From contig JAZQBG010000029.1 in the NCBI GenBank assembly GCA_045545595.1, positions 1 to 64,000 on the forward strand: a DNA stretch of 64,000 bases. Reading direction: 5' to 3'. Under the pieces are notes generated by a model, which worked only from the letters and a program-made list of their open reading frames with translations, did no database searches and was not told the DNA's origin. The number at the start of each line of letters is the position of its first letter. Position 1 is the stretch's first letter. The translations under genes and the position numbers were made by a program. Positions 8,088 through 16,161 of the stretch are shown one piece after another. The stretch is from SIG205 sp045545595 (GTDB lineage: Bacteria > Bacillota_I > Bacilli_A > RF39 > UBA660).

Positions 8088-9371
8088 ATGAAAGAAATAA
8101 ATCTTGAAATTGTAAATGAAAAATTATTCTATGAGAAGTTAGACAATGGATTAGAAATATATATGGTACCTAATAATAAAGTTAAAAATATATATGCAAC
8201 TTTTACTACAAGATATGGTTCTATGCATGATGAGTTTGTTCCAATTGGTGAAAATAAAATGATAAAAGTTCCATTAGGTATCGCGCATTTTCTAGAACAT
8301 AAAATGTTTGAACAAGAAGATGGAATCGATCCATTTAATTTCTTTTCTAAAAGTGGGGCTGACTCTAATGCGCATACTTCATTAAAAAATACAACATATG
8401 AATTTTCTGGGCCAAATAATTTTTTAGAAAATCTTGAGTATTTATTAGATTTTGTTCAACATCCATATTTAACTAATGAGAATATAGAAAAGGAAAAAGG
8501 AATAATTGAACAAGAATTAAAAATGTATATGGATGACCCTTTTTGGTCAATGTACGATGGAATAAGAAATAATATATTTGTTAAAAATCCTACTAAATTT
8601 CCAATTGGTGGAACAGTAGAAAGTGTTAGAAAAATAACAAAAAAAGATTTACTTAGATGTTATAATACTTTCTATCATCCATCTAATATGTTCTTAGTAA
8701 TAACTGGTAATATTGAACCGGAAGAAACCATGAGAATGATTAGAGAAAATCAAAATAATAAGAATTTTGAAAAACATGTACCTGTTAAATTAAAAGAATA
8801 TAAAGAACCAGACAAAGTGGTTAAAGAAAGTGAAGTAGTAGAAAAAAATACTGATACACCTAAAGTTAGTTATGGTATAAAAATCAATCTTGAAAAAATT
8901 GGATATAAAGATTACAGAAGAAGAGATATGTATCTTAGTATTATATTCGATTTAGCATTTGGTATAACTTCTAAATTTTATGAAGAAATGAATTCAAAAG
9001 GATACTTATCTTCATCAATTGAAATCGATAAAGTATTTACTGAAACACATTTGTTAGTTAATCTTATTTGTGAAACAACGTTTCCCAAAGAATTAATTAA
9101 GGAAATTGAAAATATGATTAAAAATTTAGTAATTGATGACTCAGAATTAGAAATTATTAAGAAGAGATTTATTAGTTCATATATAAATTTATTTGATAAT
9201 GTTACTACTTTAAATGATACAATTGTAAACAACATAATCGATTATGGTGATTTTGATTGTGACTTTATAAATCATGTTAAATCTTTAACTATTAATGAAT
9301 TGAATAATGTAATTAATAGATTAGACTTAAGTAATACATCATATTATGTTGTTAAACCATTTGGTGATTAA
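8088..9371 (+). CDS. M16 family zinc peptidase (YmfH-like)
   Basis: 427 residues, the catalytic partner of the preceding gene. The zinc motif HFLEH is at residues 67-71, with the distal glutamate in 'KGIIEQELKMY' around 141-143. The Arg/Tyr region used by M16 active sites is in the C-terminal half. The ATG follows GGGGAGGAAT. The two genes are separated by 3 bp and are surely cotranscribed. A toxin/antisense module begins directly after the stop; its antisense promoter starts 9 bp downstream. Confidence 0.9.
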   Translation: MKEINLEIVNEKLFYEKLDNGLEIYMVPNNKVKNIYATFTTRYGSMHDEFVPIGENKMIKVPLGIAHFLEHKMFEQEDGIDPFNFFSKSGADSNAHTSLKNTTYEFSGPNNFLENLEYLLDFVQHPYLTNENIEKEKGIIEQELKMYMDDPFWSMYDGIRNNIFVKNPTKFPIGGTVESVRKITKKDLLRCYNTFYHPSNMFLVITGNIEPEETMRMIRENQNNKNFEKHVPVKLKEYKEPDKVVKESEVVEKNTDTPKVSYGIKINLEKIGYKDYRRRDMYLSIIFDLAFGITSKFYEEMNSKGYLSSSIEIDKVFTETHLLVNLICETTFPKELIKEIENMIKNLVIDDSELEIIKKRFISSYINLFDNVTTLNDTIVNNIIDYGDFDCDFINHVKSLTINELNNVINRLDLSNTSYYVVKPFGD

Positions 9372-9379
9372 TATAGAAC

Positions 9380-9408
9380 TTGTTAAAAAATAAATTTTGT
9401 GTTATTAT
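9380..9408 (+). promoter_or_regulatory. promoter of antisense RNA 1
   Basis: TTGTTA (9380-9385), 17 bp, TATTAT (9403-9408), then ATGTCAAGG at the expected start. The two other modules have the same spacing and the same downstream sequence. Confidence 0.75.
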
Positions 9409-9413
9409 AAATA

Positions 9414-9534
9414 TGTCAAGGAAACTTGCATAAAATAAAAAAGGATACATTTGATTGGCGTAATCAGATGTAATCCCTTTGTTTGGATGTGCATCTGAAA
9501 TCAACTGTCGTTGAAATCAGATGCTTTATTATTT
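9414..9534 (+). ncRNA. antisense RNA 1 (candidate type I antitoxin)
   Basis: This predicted RNA of about 120 nt converges on the toxin gene. Bases 9414-9444 are identical in all three modules of the window and include the hairpin CAAG-GAAA-CTTG. It ends in a terminator, GCATCTGA (9491-9498) paired with TCAGATGC (9517-9524) and a T-rich tail, which overlaps the toxin stop codon. From about 9437 on it is complementary to the 3' part of the toxin mRNA, including the segment that the mRNA uses to pair with its own 5' end. Confidence 0.7.
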
Positions 9535-9606
9535 GTATAGTAAGGTTATTACTACAAAGAATAATAGGATAATTATGATATATAAGCATGTTTCTCTTTT
9601 TGTCAT
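9529..9606 (-). CDS. small hydrophobic peptide, type I toxin-like (module 1)
   Basis: 25 residues: MTKRETC, then a single hydrophobic segment of Ile/Leu/Val/Phe, ending in LLYK. This is the form of type I toxins such as the Fst/Ldr group. The SD AAAGGTGG precedes the ATG by a normal distance. On this strand it sits in the 3' arm of CCTTTCTT-TTCG-AAGAAAGG, so it would be blocked. The mRNA is predicted from about 9667 to 9437. Its 5' GGATACATTTGA is the exact complement of its 3' TCAAATGTATCC, which is followed by six T. The peptide sequence differs from modules 2 and 3 but the layout is the same. Toxicity is inferred. Confidence 0.75.
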   Translation of the reverse strand: MTKRETCLYIIIILLFFVVITLLYK

Positions 9607-9673
9607 AATTACCACCACCTTTCTTCGAAAAGAAAGGGAAAGCACCTGATATTTTTCAAATGTATCCATAATC

Positions 9674-9702
9674 ATTATATCAAATATTCAAACCGAAAAC
9701 AA
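9674..9702 (-). promoter_or_regulatory. promoter of toxin mRNA 1
   Basis: On the minus strand TTGTTT (9702-9697), 17 bp, TATAAT (9679-9674). The predicted start falls at the GGATACATTTGA segment (9667). Confidence 0.7.
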
Positions 9703-9758
9703 TAACTTGTGGTTAACTTATTATTGAAAATAATTATACATAATTTTGTTGCTACACC

Positions 9759-9787
9759 TTAACATTATTATAAAATTGATGTATAAT
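9759..9787 (+). promoter_or_regulatory. sigma-A type promoter upstream of cse60
   Basis: TTAACA (9759-9764), 17 bp, TATAAT (9782-9787), about 70 bp before the GTG start. A CATATATT further down (9831-9838) resembles a sigma-E -10, but I could not find a matching -35. Confidence 0.55.
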
Positions 9788-9857
9788 GATAAGAGAATAA
9801 GTCATAAATAGACAAAATAAGTAATGTACATATATTATCCTTAATTAGGGTGATAAC

Positions 9858-10028
9858 GTGAAAGTTAAAATTATTGATGAAGCTCACGAAAAAGATTTGG
9901 AATCTTCTATTAATTCCTTTTTATCAGAGTTAGAAGGAGAAGTAGTAGATATTAAATTTCAAGTTGCAGTTTCTGTTGACCATGATGAACAAATATATTG
10001 TTTTTCAGCAATGATTCTATACAAATAG
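9858..10028 (+). CDS. cse60: sporulation protein Cse60
   Basis: A 56-residue protein. The start is GTG after AGGGTGAT. The sequence 'KIIDEAHEKDLE', 'VVDIKFQVAVS' and 'QIYCFSAMILYK' matches Cse60 of Bacillus, a short sigma-E controlled sporulation protein of unknown activity, along its whole length. The stop is followed 15 bp later by the flippase gene, so the two may share a transcript. A longer open frame on the same strand (9998-10195) is a shadow of this gene and the next. Confidence 0.85.
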   Translation: MKVKIIDEAHEKDLESSINSFLSELEGEVVDIKFQVAVSVDHDEQIYCFSAMILYK

Positions 10029-10043
10029 ATGGATGTGATTTCG

Positions 10044-11699
10044 ATGAAAAAGAGTTCTTTTATAAATGGTGCGTTTATCGCAACACTTGCGATTTTTGTC
10101 GCAAAATTTTTAGGTATTGTATATGTAATACCTTTTTATCATATAATAGGCGAACAAAATGGTTCTTTATACGGATATGCATATACCATTTATAATTTAT
10201 TCTTGTCCTTATCTACTATTGGTCTACCTTCAGCAATGAGTAAGATAGTTAGTGAGTATAATACTATTGGTTATTATTATACGAAAGAAAGAGCATATAA
10301 AATAGGAAACACATTAGTTACTATTTTAGGTATTGTATCCTTTTTAGTTCTATTTATATTCGCACCAAGTATCGCAAAAGCTATAATAGGGGATAACATA
10401 GGTGGTAATACAATAGAAGATATTACATTAGTAGTAAGAGTAATATCTACTGCAATTTTATTTGTACCAGTACTTAGTATGTCAAAAGGATATTTACAAG
10501 GTCATAAATATATCGCACCATCTTCATTCAGTCAAATATTAGAACAAGTAATTAGAGTAGCTGTAATACTTGTTGGAAGTTATACTTTCTTAAATATATT
10601 CCATTTAGGAGTTACAAATGCAGTAGGAGTTGCAGTATTTGGAGCAACTGTAGGTGCGATTGGGGCGCTTTGGTATGTACTTCACAAAATTAAAAAGAAT
10701 AGAAAACAACTTAATAGAGATGCTAAAATAACTAAAGAAGAAAAAAATATCACAACTAAAGAAATATTAAAAAAGATAATAACTTATGCAATTCCATTTG
10801 TATTGTTTGGTATAACAATTTCAATATATGAATTCATTGATATGTTAACTATTGTAAAAACCTTAACTAATTCATTAGGTTACACAATTACAGATGCTGA
10901 AAGTATAATTGGAGTAATGAATACTTGGGGTAATAAACTTAATAGTATTGTCATCGCAATTTCTGTAGGTCTAACAACAAGTCTAATTCCAAGTATAACT
11001 AGTAGTTTTGTTGCTAATAAATTAGGTGATGTTAGAAAGAAAATAAATCAGGCATTACAAGTATTACTTTTTGTGGCACTACCTATAACATTTGGACTAA
11101 GCTTTTTAGCAACACCAGTATTTAGTGCGTTTTATGGAGCAAATACATGGGGGCCAGTAGTATTTAAATACACAGTATTTATCGCACTAGCAAACTGCCT
11201 GTTTAATATTACTGTTGTCATGACACAATCTATTAATAGATATAAAACTGTATTTATAAGTATTTTTAGTGGAATCTTATTTAAACTAATATTTAATATA
11301 CCTTTAATGTTTTTAACTAATAAATTAGGTATACAAGGTTTCTATGGTGCCACAACCGCAACATTATTGGGACTTGGTATCACAATTATAATTAATTTAA
11401 TTGCGCTTAAAAAATATGTGAAAGTAGATTACAAATCTACAATTAAAGAAGTTTCTAAAATGATTATAGGACTAGTTATTATGTTCTTAGTATTATTTGG
11501 AATGACATTTATAATTTCTTTATACAATGCTTCAAGAATAATATCTATTCTAATTGTAATTTTATATGCAATAGTAGGAGCAATAATATATTTTATATTT
11601 GCACATAAGACAAAAGTAATAGACAATATATTTGGTAAAAATTTTATTAATAAAATTTTAGAAAAATTTAAAATACGACAAAATAATAGTACTAATTAG
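10044..11699 (+). CDS. lipid II flippase, MurJ/YtgP-type (MATE-like polysaccharide exporter)
   Basis: 551 residues with about 14 membrane segments. The N-terminus 'FVAKFLGIVYVIPFYHIIG..NGSLYGYAYTIYNLFL' follows the YtgP family closely, as do 'IGLPSAMSKIVSEYN' and 'KGYLQGHKYIAPSS'. YtgP is the B. subtilis MurJ that moves lipid II across the membrane; the SpoVB paralogue of spore formers is the main alternative. I start at ATG 10044 because GGATGTGAT lies 6 bases before it; an ATG 15 bp upstream is possible. It stands between cse60 and sirA. Confidence 0.85.
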   Translation: MKKSSFINGAFIATLAIFVAKFLGIVYVIPFYHIIGEQNGSLYGYAYTIYNLFLSLSTIGLPSAMSKIVSEYNTIGYYYTKERAYKIGNTLVTILGIVSFLVLFIFAPSIAKAIIGDNIGGNTIEDITLVVRVISTAILFVPVLSMSKGYLQGHKYIAPSSFSQILEQVIRVAVILVGSYTFLNIFHLGVTNAVGVAVFGATVGAIGALWYVLHKIKKNRKQLNRDAKITKEEKNITTKEILKKIITYAIPFVLFGITISIYEFIDMLTIVKTLTNSLGYTITDAESIIGVMNTWGNKLNSIVIAISVGLTTSLIPSITSSFVANKLGDVRKKINQALQVLLFVALPITFGLSFLATPVFSAFYGANTWGPVVFKYTVFIALANCLFNITVVMTQSINRYKTVFISIFSGILFKLIFNIPLMFLTNKLGIQGFYGATTATLLGLGITIIINLIALKKYVKVDYKSTIKEVSKMIIGLVIMFLVLFGMTFIISLYNASRIISILIVILYAIVGAIIYFIFAHKTKVIDNIFGKNFINKILEKFKIRQNNSTN

Positions 11700-11725
11700 T
11701 ATAAAATTCTCATAGGTGATTGCTT

Positions 11726-12154
11726 ATGAGAATTTATTACATTTTTAATATTAAAGAACCTTTGTATAATTTATATTATAAAAAAGAATATGTATTGTAT
11801 GATGTGTTAGAAGAACTATATAAATTAAACAGAAAAGATTTAGTGCTTGGTTATAAGTTTTTTAATGAATTCGCACTTCCTTTTAATAAAATAAAAGTAA
11901 ACACATATATTTATAACAAGGAAAAGAATAATGTTACTTATATGAAAAACTTAAATAATCATATAATACATGATAGGTTTAATAATGAAAACAGTACACT
12001 AACTGTATATAACTCACACTTATTACTTAAAACTGATAAGGATACATCAAAATTTTTAAAATTACTTAATGAATATAATTCGAATCTATTTGTATGTGAT
12101 TTTCAAAATCATGATTACTTTTGGTTAAGTAATATTATAAAAGTGCTTGTATAA
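11726..12154 (+). CDS. sirA: sporulation inhibitor of replication SirA
   Basis: 142 residues. The protein has the SirA pattern of an N-terminal 'YYIFNIKEPLYNLYY' and a C-terminal 'DTSKFLKLLNEYNSNLFVCDFQNHDYFWLSNI', which lines up with the B. subtilis ending 'FFEVLKKV.PCFLAVDFN...YGWL'. SirA binds domain I of DnaA and blocks new rounds of replication when a cell commits to sporulation. The next gene is yneF, the same neighbour as in Bacillus, which supports the call. The start is ATG after ATAGGTGATTG. DnaA itself is not in the window. Confidence 0.8.
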   Translation: MRIYYIFNIKEPLYNLYYKKEYVLYDVLEELYKLNRKDLVLGYKFFNEFALPFNKIKVNTYIYNKEKNNVTYMKNLNNHIIHDRFNNENSTLTVYNSHLLLKTDKDTSKFLKLLNEYNSNLFVCDFQNHDYFWLSNIIKVLV

Positions 12155-12194
12155 GTTACTGATTTTTAGTAAAATTATATTGGAGGTTATTATT

Positions 12195-12404
12195 ATGTGG
12201 ATTGACATTTTACAAGTAGCAATAGGTTTAATAATAGGTTTAGTAGCTGGATTTTTTATATCTCAATTTGTAACAAAAAGATATATGAAAAAGAATCCAC
12301 CTATTAACGAAGAAATGATAAAAACAATGATGACTCAAATGGGAAGAAAACCTTCTCAAAAACAAGTTAATCAAATGATGAAATCAATGAATAAATATTT
12401 ATAA
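12195..12404 (+). CDS. yneF: UPF0154 membrane protein YneF
   Basis: 69 residues: an N-terminal membrane helix (about 4-27), then a charged tail with KNPPINEEMI and MMTQMGRKPSQKQ, the hallmark of the UPF0154 family. The function is unknown. The SD TGGAGG precedes the ATG. Its position after sirA is conserved in Bacilli. Confidence 0.92.
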   Translation: MWIDILQVAIGLIIGLVAGFFISQFVTKRYMKKNPPINEEMIKTMMTQMGRKPSQKQVNQMMKSMNKYL

Positions 12405-12435
12405 TATCTATTCATTTTTTTAATTGGAGGTTCAA

Positions 12436-13095
12436 ATGAAAAAAAGAGTAGGATTAGTTTTAAGACCTGATATAAATGGTACAAACAAAGATATATATGA
12501 AATATATGATAATTTTAGAAAAATAATTATAGATAATAATTGTATTCCTGTTGGTATTATTCCTAATACATTGGATATTAATAATAAATTAAGTGATGAT
12601 GAAATTAATGAGTTAATTAATGAACTACACAGATGTGATGGTATTATTTGTCAAGGTGGAGATGATTTTTACGATTATGACAAAGTAATAGTTAAATATG
12701 CAATAGAAAAAGATATACCAATATTAGGTATATGTTTAGGAATGCAGTTAATGTCATCAATACATGAAGATAATATTTCTTTACTAGATAATAATTACCA
12801 TAATCATAAAGATTGTGACCATAATATCACAATAGATAAAAATTCAAAATTGTATAGTATTATTGGCGAAGAAAGTTTAATCGTTAATTCATATCATAAA
12901 GAACATGTAAATAATCCTGGAATATATGAAGTTAGTGCATATAGTGACGATAGGGTAATTGAAGGATTAGAATACAATAATAATACTTTTAATATTGGAG
13001 TACAATGGCATCCTGAAAGGAATATGGAAAAAGATTATAATCAAAAGTTATTTAAAGCTTTCTTTGAAACAATAGAAAAAAAGAATATCATTTAG
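12436..13095 (+). CDS. class I glutamine amidotransferase, peptidase C26 (gamma-glutamyl-GABA hydrolase-like)
   Basis: 219 residues. The catalytic Cys is in the nucleophile elbow GICLGMQL and the His/Glu are in QWHPERN. The GGDDFY loop is that of the PuuD/C26 group, so a gamma-glutamyl amide bond is the likely target. No putrescine genes are nearby, so the PuuD role is not supported by context. The ATG follows TTGGAGGTTCAA, and the gene is 31 bp after yneF. A strong terminator overlaps the stop. Confidence 0.88.
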   Translation: MKKRVGLVLRPDINGTNKDIYEIYDNFRKIIIDNNCIPVGIIPNTLDINNKLSDDEINELINELHRCDGIICQGGDDFYDYDKVIVKYAIEKDIPILGICLGMQLMSSIHEDNISLLDNNYHNHKDCDHNITIDKNSKLYSIIGEESLIVNSYHKEHVNNPGIYEVSAYSDDRVIEGLEYNNNTFNIGVQWHPERNMEKDYNQKLFKAFFETIEKKNII

Positions 13096-13109
13096 TGTGA
13101 TATTCTTTT
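13082..13109 (+). terminator. terminator after the C26 amidotransferase
   Basis: AGAATATCA (13082-13090) pairs with TGATATTCT (13098-13106) and T follows. The stem covers the last codons and the stop. The rest of 13110-13228 shows nothing I can name. Confidence 0.8.
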
Positions 13110-13228
13110 AAGTTAATAGTGAGAGTATAAGAAAAATTTTATTGAGTCATCCTTCTAAACATAAACCAGCTCCCTTCATGTATTTTAAGTATATAGAATA
13201 AATGTGTAAATTTTGTGTATTAAATATG

Positions 13229-13252
13229 AAAAAAAAGAGGAAAATCCTCTTT
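13229..13252 (-). terminator. terminator of the transglutaminase-like gene
   Basis: On the minus strand AAAGAGGA-TTTT-CCTCTTT is followed by eight or more T, starting at the stop codon. Confidence 0.85.
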
Positions 13253-14168
13253 AGTTTGCTTCAACAAATACTTGCTTGTCATAATTATGTTGATTTGTTT
13301 CATCTTGCTTTATCATAGTTTCTGAATCTATTAAGAAATAATCTTCACTTAATATATCTTCCCCAGGTGGATCAGTTACTGGATCATCAAACGTCAAATC
13401 TAAATTCATCCATGTACCATCAACTAATACCAAATTCCAAATATGTTGAACGCTAGATATTTTAATGTTTTGAATATTCATTTTATTTAAGAATAGTGCC
13501 ATTGCATCAGTATAGCCACTGCATATACCATATCCATCAATTAAAACCCCATATGCATTATTAGAATTATCTCTAGTAACACCACTAATTTTTTCTGTAT
13601 CATATTTAGTATTATTAATTATATAATCATGGATTATTTTAATCTTTTCCTTATCACTCATAGTTTCATAAATATTTTTTTCAATTATTTCATCAACTTT
13701 TTTATTTAATTCTTCAATCATATCATCACTATATAATTTATGTACTACCAGTGTAACTTCACCACTAGTTGTATAATTTGTTTCGATTGTTTTAAATGAA
13801 TTAAATGGGTGAACATAATTATTTATATTAGATAATAATTCATTATTATTAGTAATGCTAGTGACATCGTCAACACAACTATCATATTCTTTAGGACAAT
13901 AAAAAGTAAATGTATCCCAACCAGAATTTAAAACTGTATAAATTATATTCATAATATCTTGTTTTTCTTTTGGAATAAACTTATTAGTATTTTGTACATA
14001 AGAATATTCGCCAGTAAATATCTTATATTCATTATCCTTAGGAACTATAACTTGTTTTATATTAGTTTTCTTTGCAGGCTCAGTAAATACTTCAACAATA
14101 TCCTCTTTATAATAAAATATCCCAAACACTATTGCTATAGCAACAATAACTTTAACACTTGTTTTCAT
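13251..14168 (-). CDS. membrane-anchored transglutaminase-like cysteine protein
   Basis: 305 residues. One N-terminal membrane segment (about 6-22) makes it an outward-facing anchored protein. The C-terminal half is a transglutaminase-like domain: the Cys in 'GYGICSGYTDAMALFL', the His in 'SSVQHIWNLVLV' and the Asp in 'WMNLDLTFDDP' give the Cys-His-Asp triad in order. Such bacterial proteins are thought to be peptidases or cross-linkers at the cell surface; the substrate is unknown. It is a single gene with its own terminator. A second, frameshifted gene at 41488 carries a similar triad but is otherwise different. Confidence 0.85.
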   Translation of the reverse strand: MKTSVKVIVAIAIVFGIFYYKEDIVEVFTEPAKKTNIKQVIVPKDNEYKIFTGEYSYVQNTNKFIPKEKQDIMNIIYTVLNSGWDTFTFYCPKEYDSCVDDVTSITNNNELLSNINNYVHPFNSFKTIETNYTTSGEVTLVVHKLYSDDMIEELNKKVDEIIEKNIYETMSDKEKIKIIHDYIINNTKYDTEKISGVTRDNSNNAYGVLIDGYGICSGYTDAMALFLNKMNIQNIKISSVQHIWNLVLVDGTWMNLDLTFDDPVTDPPGEDILSEDYFLIDSETMIKQDETNQHNYDKQVFVEAN

Positions 14169-14199
14169 ATAACCACCAATATATATTTTATCAGATAAT

Positions 14200-14232
14200 A
14201 AAAAAAAATAAAGTAATTACTAAAAATTACTT
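14200..14232 (-). terminator. rpsT terminator
   Basis: On the minus strand AAGTAATT-TTTAG-TAATTACTT, then TA and nine or ten T. Confidence 0.85.
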
Positions 14233-14481
14233 CATTTCGTTTACTTTTTTTGTTAAACGTGATTTTTGACGAGCTGCATAGTTCTTATGAACTAAACCTT
14301 TTGATACAGCTTTATCTATTTTTTGAATAGCAATATTTAATTTTTCTGCTGCAACTGTTTTTTCAGTAGCTTTTTCAACGTTTTTAATTGCTGTTCTCAT
14401 ACTTGATCTAAAATCATTATTACTAACTTTTTTCTTTGCAATTACTTTAACACGTTTTTTTGCACTTTTAATATTTGGCAT
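14227..14481 (-). CDS. rpsT: 30S ribosomal protein S20
   Basis: 84 residues, full length for S20, which binds 16S rRNA early in assembly. The sequence begins MPNIKSAKKRVKV and is rich in Lys/Arg, with the conserved NYAARQKSRLTKK end. The SD AGGAGGAAT sits 3-4 bases before the ATG. It runs opposite to gpr, which is next to it as in Bacillus. A promoter and a separate terminator-like hairpin lie upstream. Confidence 0.97.
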   Translation of the reverse strand: MPNIKSAKKRVKVIAKKKVSNNDFRSSMRTAIKNVEKATEKTVAAEKLNIAIQKIDKAVSKGLVHKNYAARQKSRLTKKVNEMK

Positions 14482-14511
14482 GGTATTCCTCCTTTTTATA
14501 AGTCAATATAA

Positions 14512-14540
14512 ATTTTAACAAAATATGTTAAAAATTGCAA
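14512..14540 (-). promoter_or_regulatory. rpsT promoter
   Basis: On the minus strand TTGCAA (14540-14535), 17 bp, TAAAAT (14517-14512), about 30 bp before the rpsT SD. Confidence 0.6.
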
Positions 14541-14560
14541 CAATTTTTCACTTTTAATGC

Positions 14561-14620
14561 AAAAAATAAAGGCACATGAATTAAATCATGCACCAATTGT
14601 GAGTAAAATAATCATCTCAC
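14561..14620 (-). ncRNA. possible short RNA or attenuator upstream of rpsT
   Basis: Read on the minus strand, GTGAG (14620-14616) pairs with CTCAC (14603-14599). A second stem of nine pairs follows, GGTGCATGA with TCATGTGCC, and then TTTATTTTTT. Two of the nine pairs are G-U, which work only in the minus-strand RNA, so the terminator belongs to that strand. A -10-like TATAAT lies at 14629-14624. It could be a small RNA of about 60 nt or an attenuator for rpsT. Confidence 0.4.
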
Positions 14621-14689
14621 ACTATTATATTATGTAATATTTCGTATATTATTCATATATTTTTAACAAAATAATATTAGGTGATTAAA

Positions 14690-15730
14690 ATGGGTAAAAT
14701 AGATATGTCAAAATATCAAACAAGAACAGATTTAGTATTAGATGAATTAGATATTATAAACGATGATACTATAAAAATCGATAAGAAAAAAATAGATGAC
14801 ATTACTGTTACTGATGTATTAGTTAAAGATGAATATGAGAATTTACTTAGAAAGAAAAAGGGTAGATATATAACAATTGAATACGAAGATATTACTGACT
14901 TTAATAATAGAAATAAAGTAATAGAAATTTTTAGTAATGAATTAAAAGAAATAATAAATAGTTTAAATATTAATGAAAATGACGAGTGTTTAGTAATTGG
15001 ATTAGGAAATGAAAAATCTACTCCTGATGCGTTAGGGCCTAAAACAATAGATAGTATTTTAGTAACAAAACATTTATTTGAATTAAAAGGTAATGAAGTA
15101 GAAGAAGGTTTTAGATGTGTTTCAGCCTTTAATCCAGGTGTTATGGGTGTGACGGGAATAGAAACTAGTGAATTAATTAAAAGTCTTATATTAACTATTA
15201 AACCTAAGTTTATAATTGTAGTAGATGCCCTAGCAGCTTCATCTATTTCTAGAGTAAATAAAACTATACAAATGACTGATTCAGGTATACATCCAGGTAG
15301 TGGGATAGGTAATTCGAGAAAAGAAATAAGTAAAGAAGTATTAGGAATACCTGTTATTGCGATTGGAATACCTACTGTTGTAGATGCAGTTACTATTGTT
15401 TCAGATACTATTGATTATATGATTAAGCATTTTTCATATATGGAAGCAAATATTAATAATCCAGCTAATAAACTAGCTGTAAAAAAGACTAATTATTTAA
15501 AAAAAGAAATAAAAGAATTAGATGTAGACAATAAGAAAAAATATATGGGATTACTTGGCGAGTTAAATGAAGAAGAAATACATTCTTTAATTTATGAAGT
15601 ATTATCTCCAATTAATTATAATCTAATGGTTACCCCTAAAGAAGTAGATTTTGTTATAGATAAGTTGTCTGATGTATTGAGTAGTGGTATAAATCAAGTT
15701 TTGCATAAAAAAGTAACTAACAAAAAATAG
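14690..15730 (+). CDS. gpr: germination protease GPR
   Basis: GPR (peptidase A25) breaks down small acid-soluble spore proteins during germination. The 346-residue protein has the family blocks GLGNEKSTPDALGPKTID, 'NPGVMGVTGIETSELI', 'VVDALAASSISRVN' and 'GIHPGSGIGN', and 'IAIGIPTVVDAVTIVSDTIDY'. The N-terminal segment of about 10 residues before KYQTRTDL fits the short propeptide that is removed in the forespore. The ATG follows TTAGGTGATTAAA. Its presence is strong evidence that the organism makes endospores. Confidence 0.96.
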   Translation: MGKIDMSKYQTRTDLVLDELDIINDDTIKIDKKKIDDITVTDVLVKDEYENLLRKKKGRYITIEYEDITDFNNRNKVIEIFSNELKEIINSLNINENDECLVIGLGNEKSTPDALGPKTIDSILVTKHLFELKGNEVEEGFRCVSAFNPGVMGVTGIETSELIKSLILTIKPKFIIVVDALAASSISRVNKTIQMTDSGIHPGSGIGNSRKEISKEVLGIPVIAIGIPTVVDAVTIVSDTIDYMIKHFSYMEANINNPANKLAVKKTNYLKKEIKELDVDNKKKYMGLLGELNEEEIHSLIYEVLSPINYNLMVTPKEVDFVIDKLSDVLSSGINQVLHKKVTNKK

Positions 15731-15774
15731 TACAAATATCATAACTATTACATATAATAAATTAGGTGGTTGTT

Positions 15775-16161
15775 ATGAAAAGCAAAGAGGAATTCAAATC
15801 ATTTGTAAGAAAACATCCTGAATTAATTAAATATGTAAAATCTGGTGAAATGAATTGGCAAAAGTTTTATGAATTATATAATTTATATGATGAAGATGAT
15901 AATGCATGGAATGAATACTTTAATAATAATCGTAATGAAAATACTAGTACTTCAAATACATCATCAGGTAATTTTGGCATCAGTGACATAATGAATATGT
16001 TTAAAGGGATAAAACCTGAAGTATTACAACAAAATATAAATTCAATTCAAAAGTTTTTAGGGTTTGTCAGTGATTTTGTAGGAGAAAAGAGTACAACTAA
16101 AACTCCCTCTAGTAGAGGAATATATACACCAAGACCAACTAGAAAGATGTTTGAAGACTAA
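15775..16161 (+). CDS. ylbD: YlbD-like spore coat family protein
   Basis: 128 residues. The N-terminal 'FKSFVRKHPELIKYVKSGEMNWQKFYELYNLYDED' matches the YlbD_coat family, in which the B. subtilis member is a coat-associated protein. The C-terminal half is Ser/Thr/Asn-rich and poorly conserved. The stop overlaps the ylbE start by one base, and rsmD (ylbH) lies two genes on, so the Bacillus gene order supports the name. The ATG at 15775 follows AGGTGGTTGTT. Confidence 0.82.
   Translation: MKSKEEFKSFVRKHPELIKYVKSGEMNWQKFYELYNLYDEDDNAWNEYFNNNRNENTSTSNTSSGNFGISDIMNMFKGIKPEVLQQNINSIQKFLGFVSDFVGEKSTTKTPSSRGIYTPRPTRKMFED

Noticed and set aside
9998..10195. A 65-codon open frame with many Cys and Phe
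   Set aside because: It overlaps cse60 and the flippase gene in another frame. Its composition is what a shadow of those genes would give, and it has no SD.
13110..13228. A small gene or RNA after the C26 amidotransferase
   Set aside because: No open frame with an SD, no promoter and no clear hairpin beyond the two flanking terminators.
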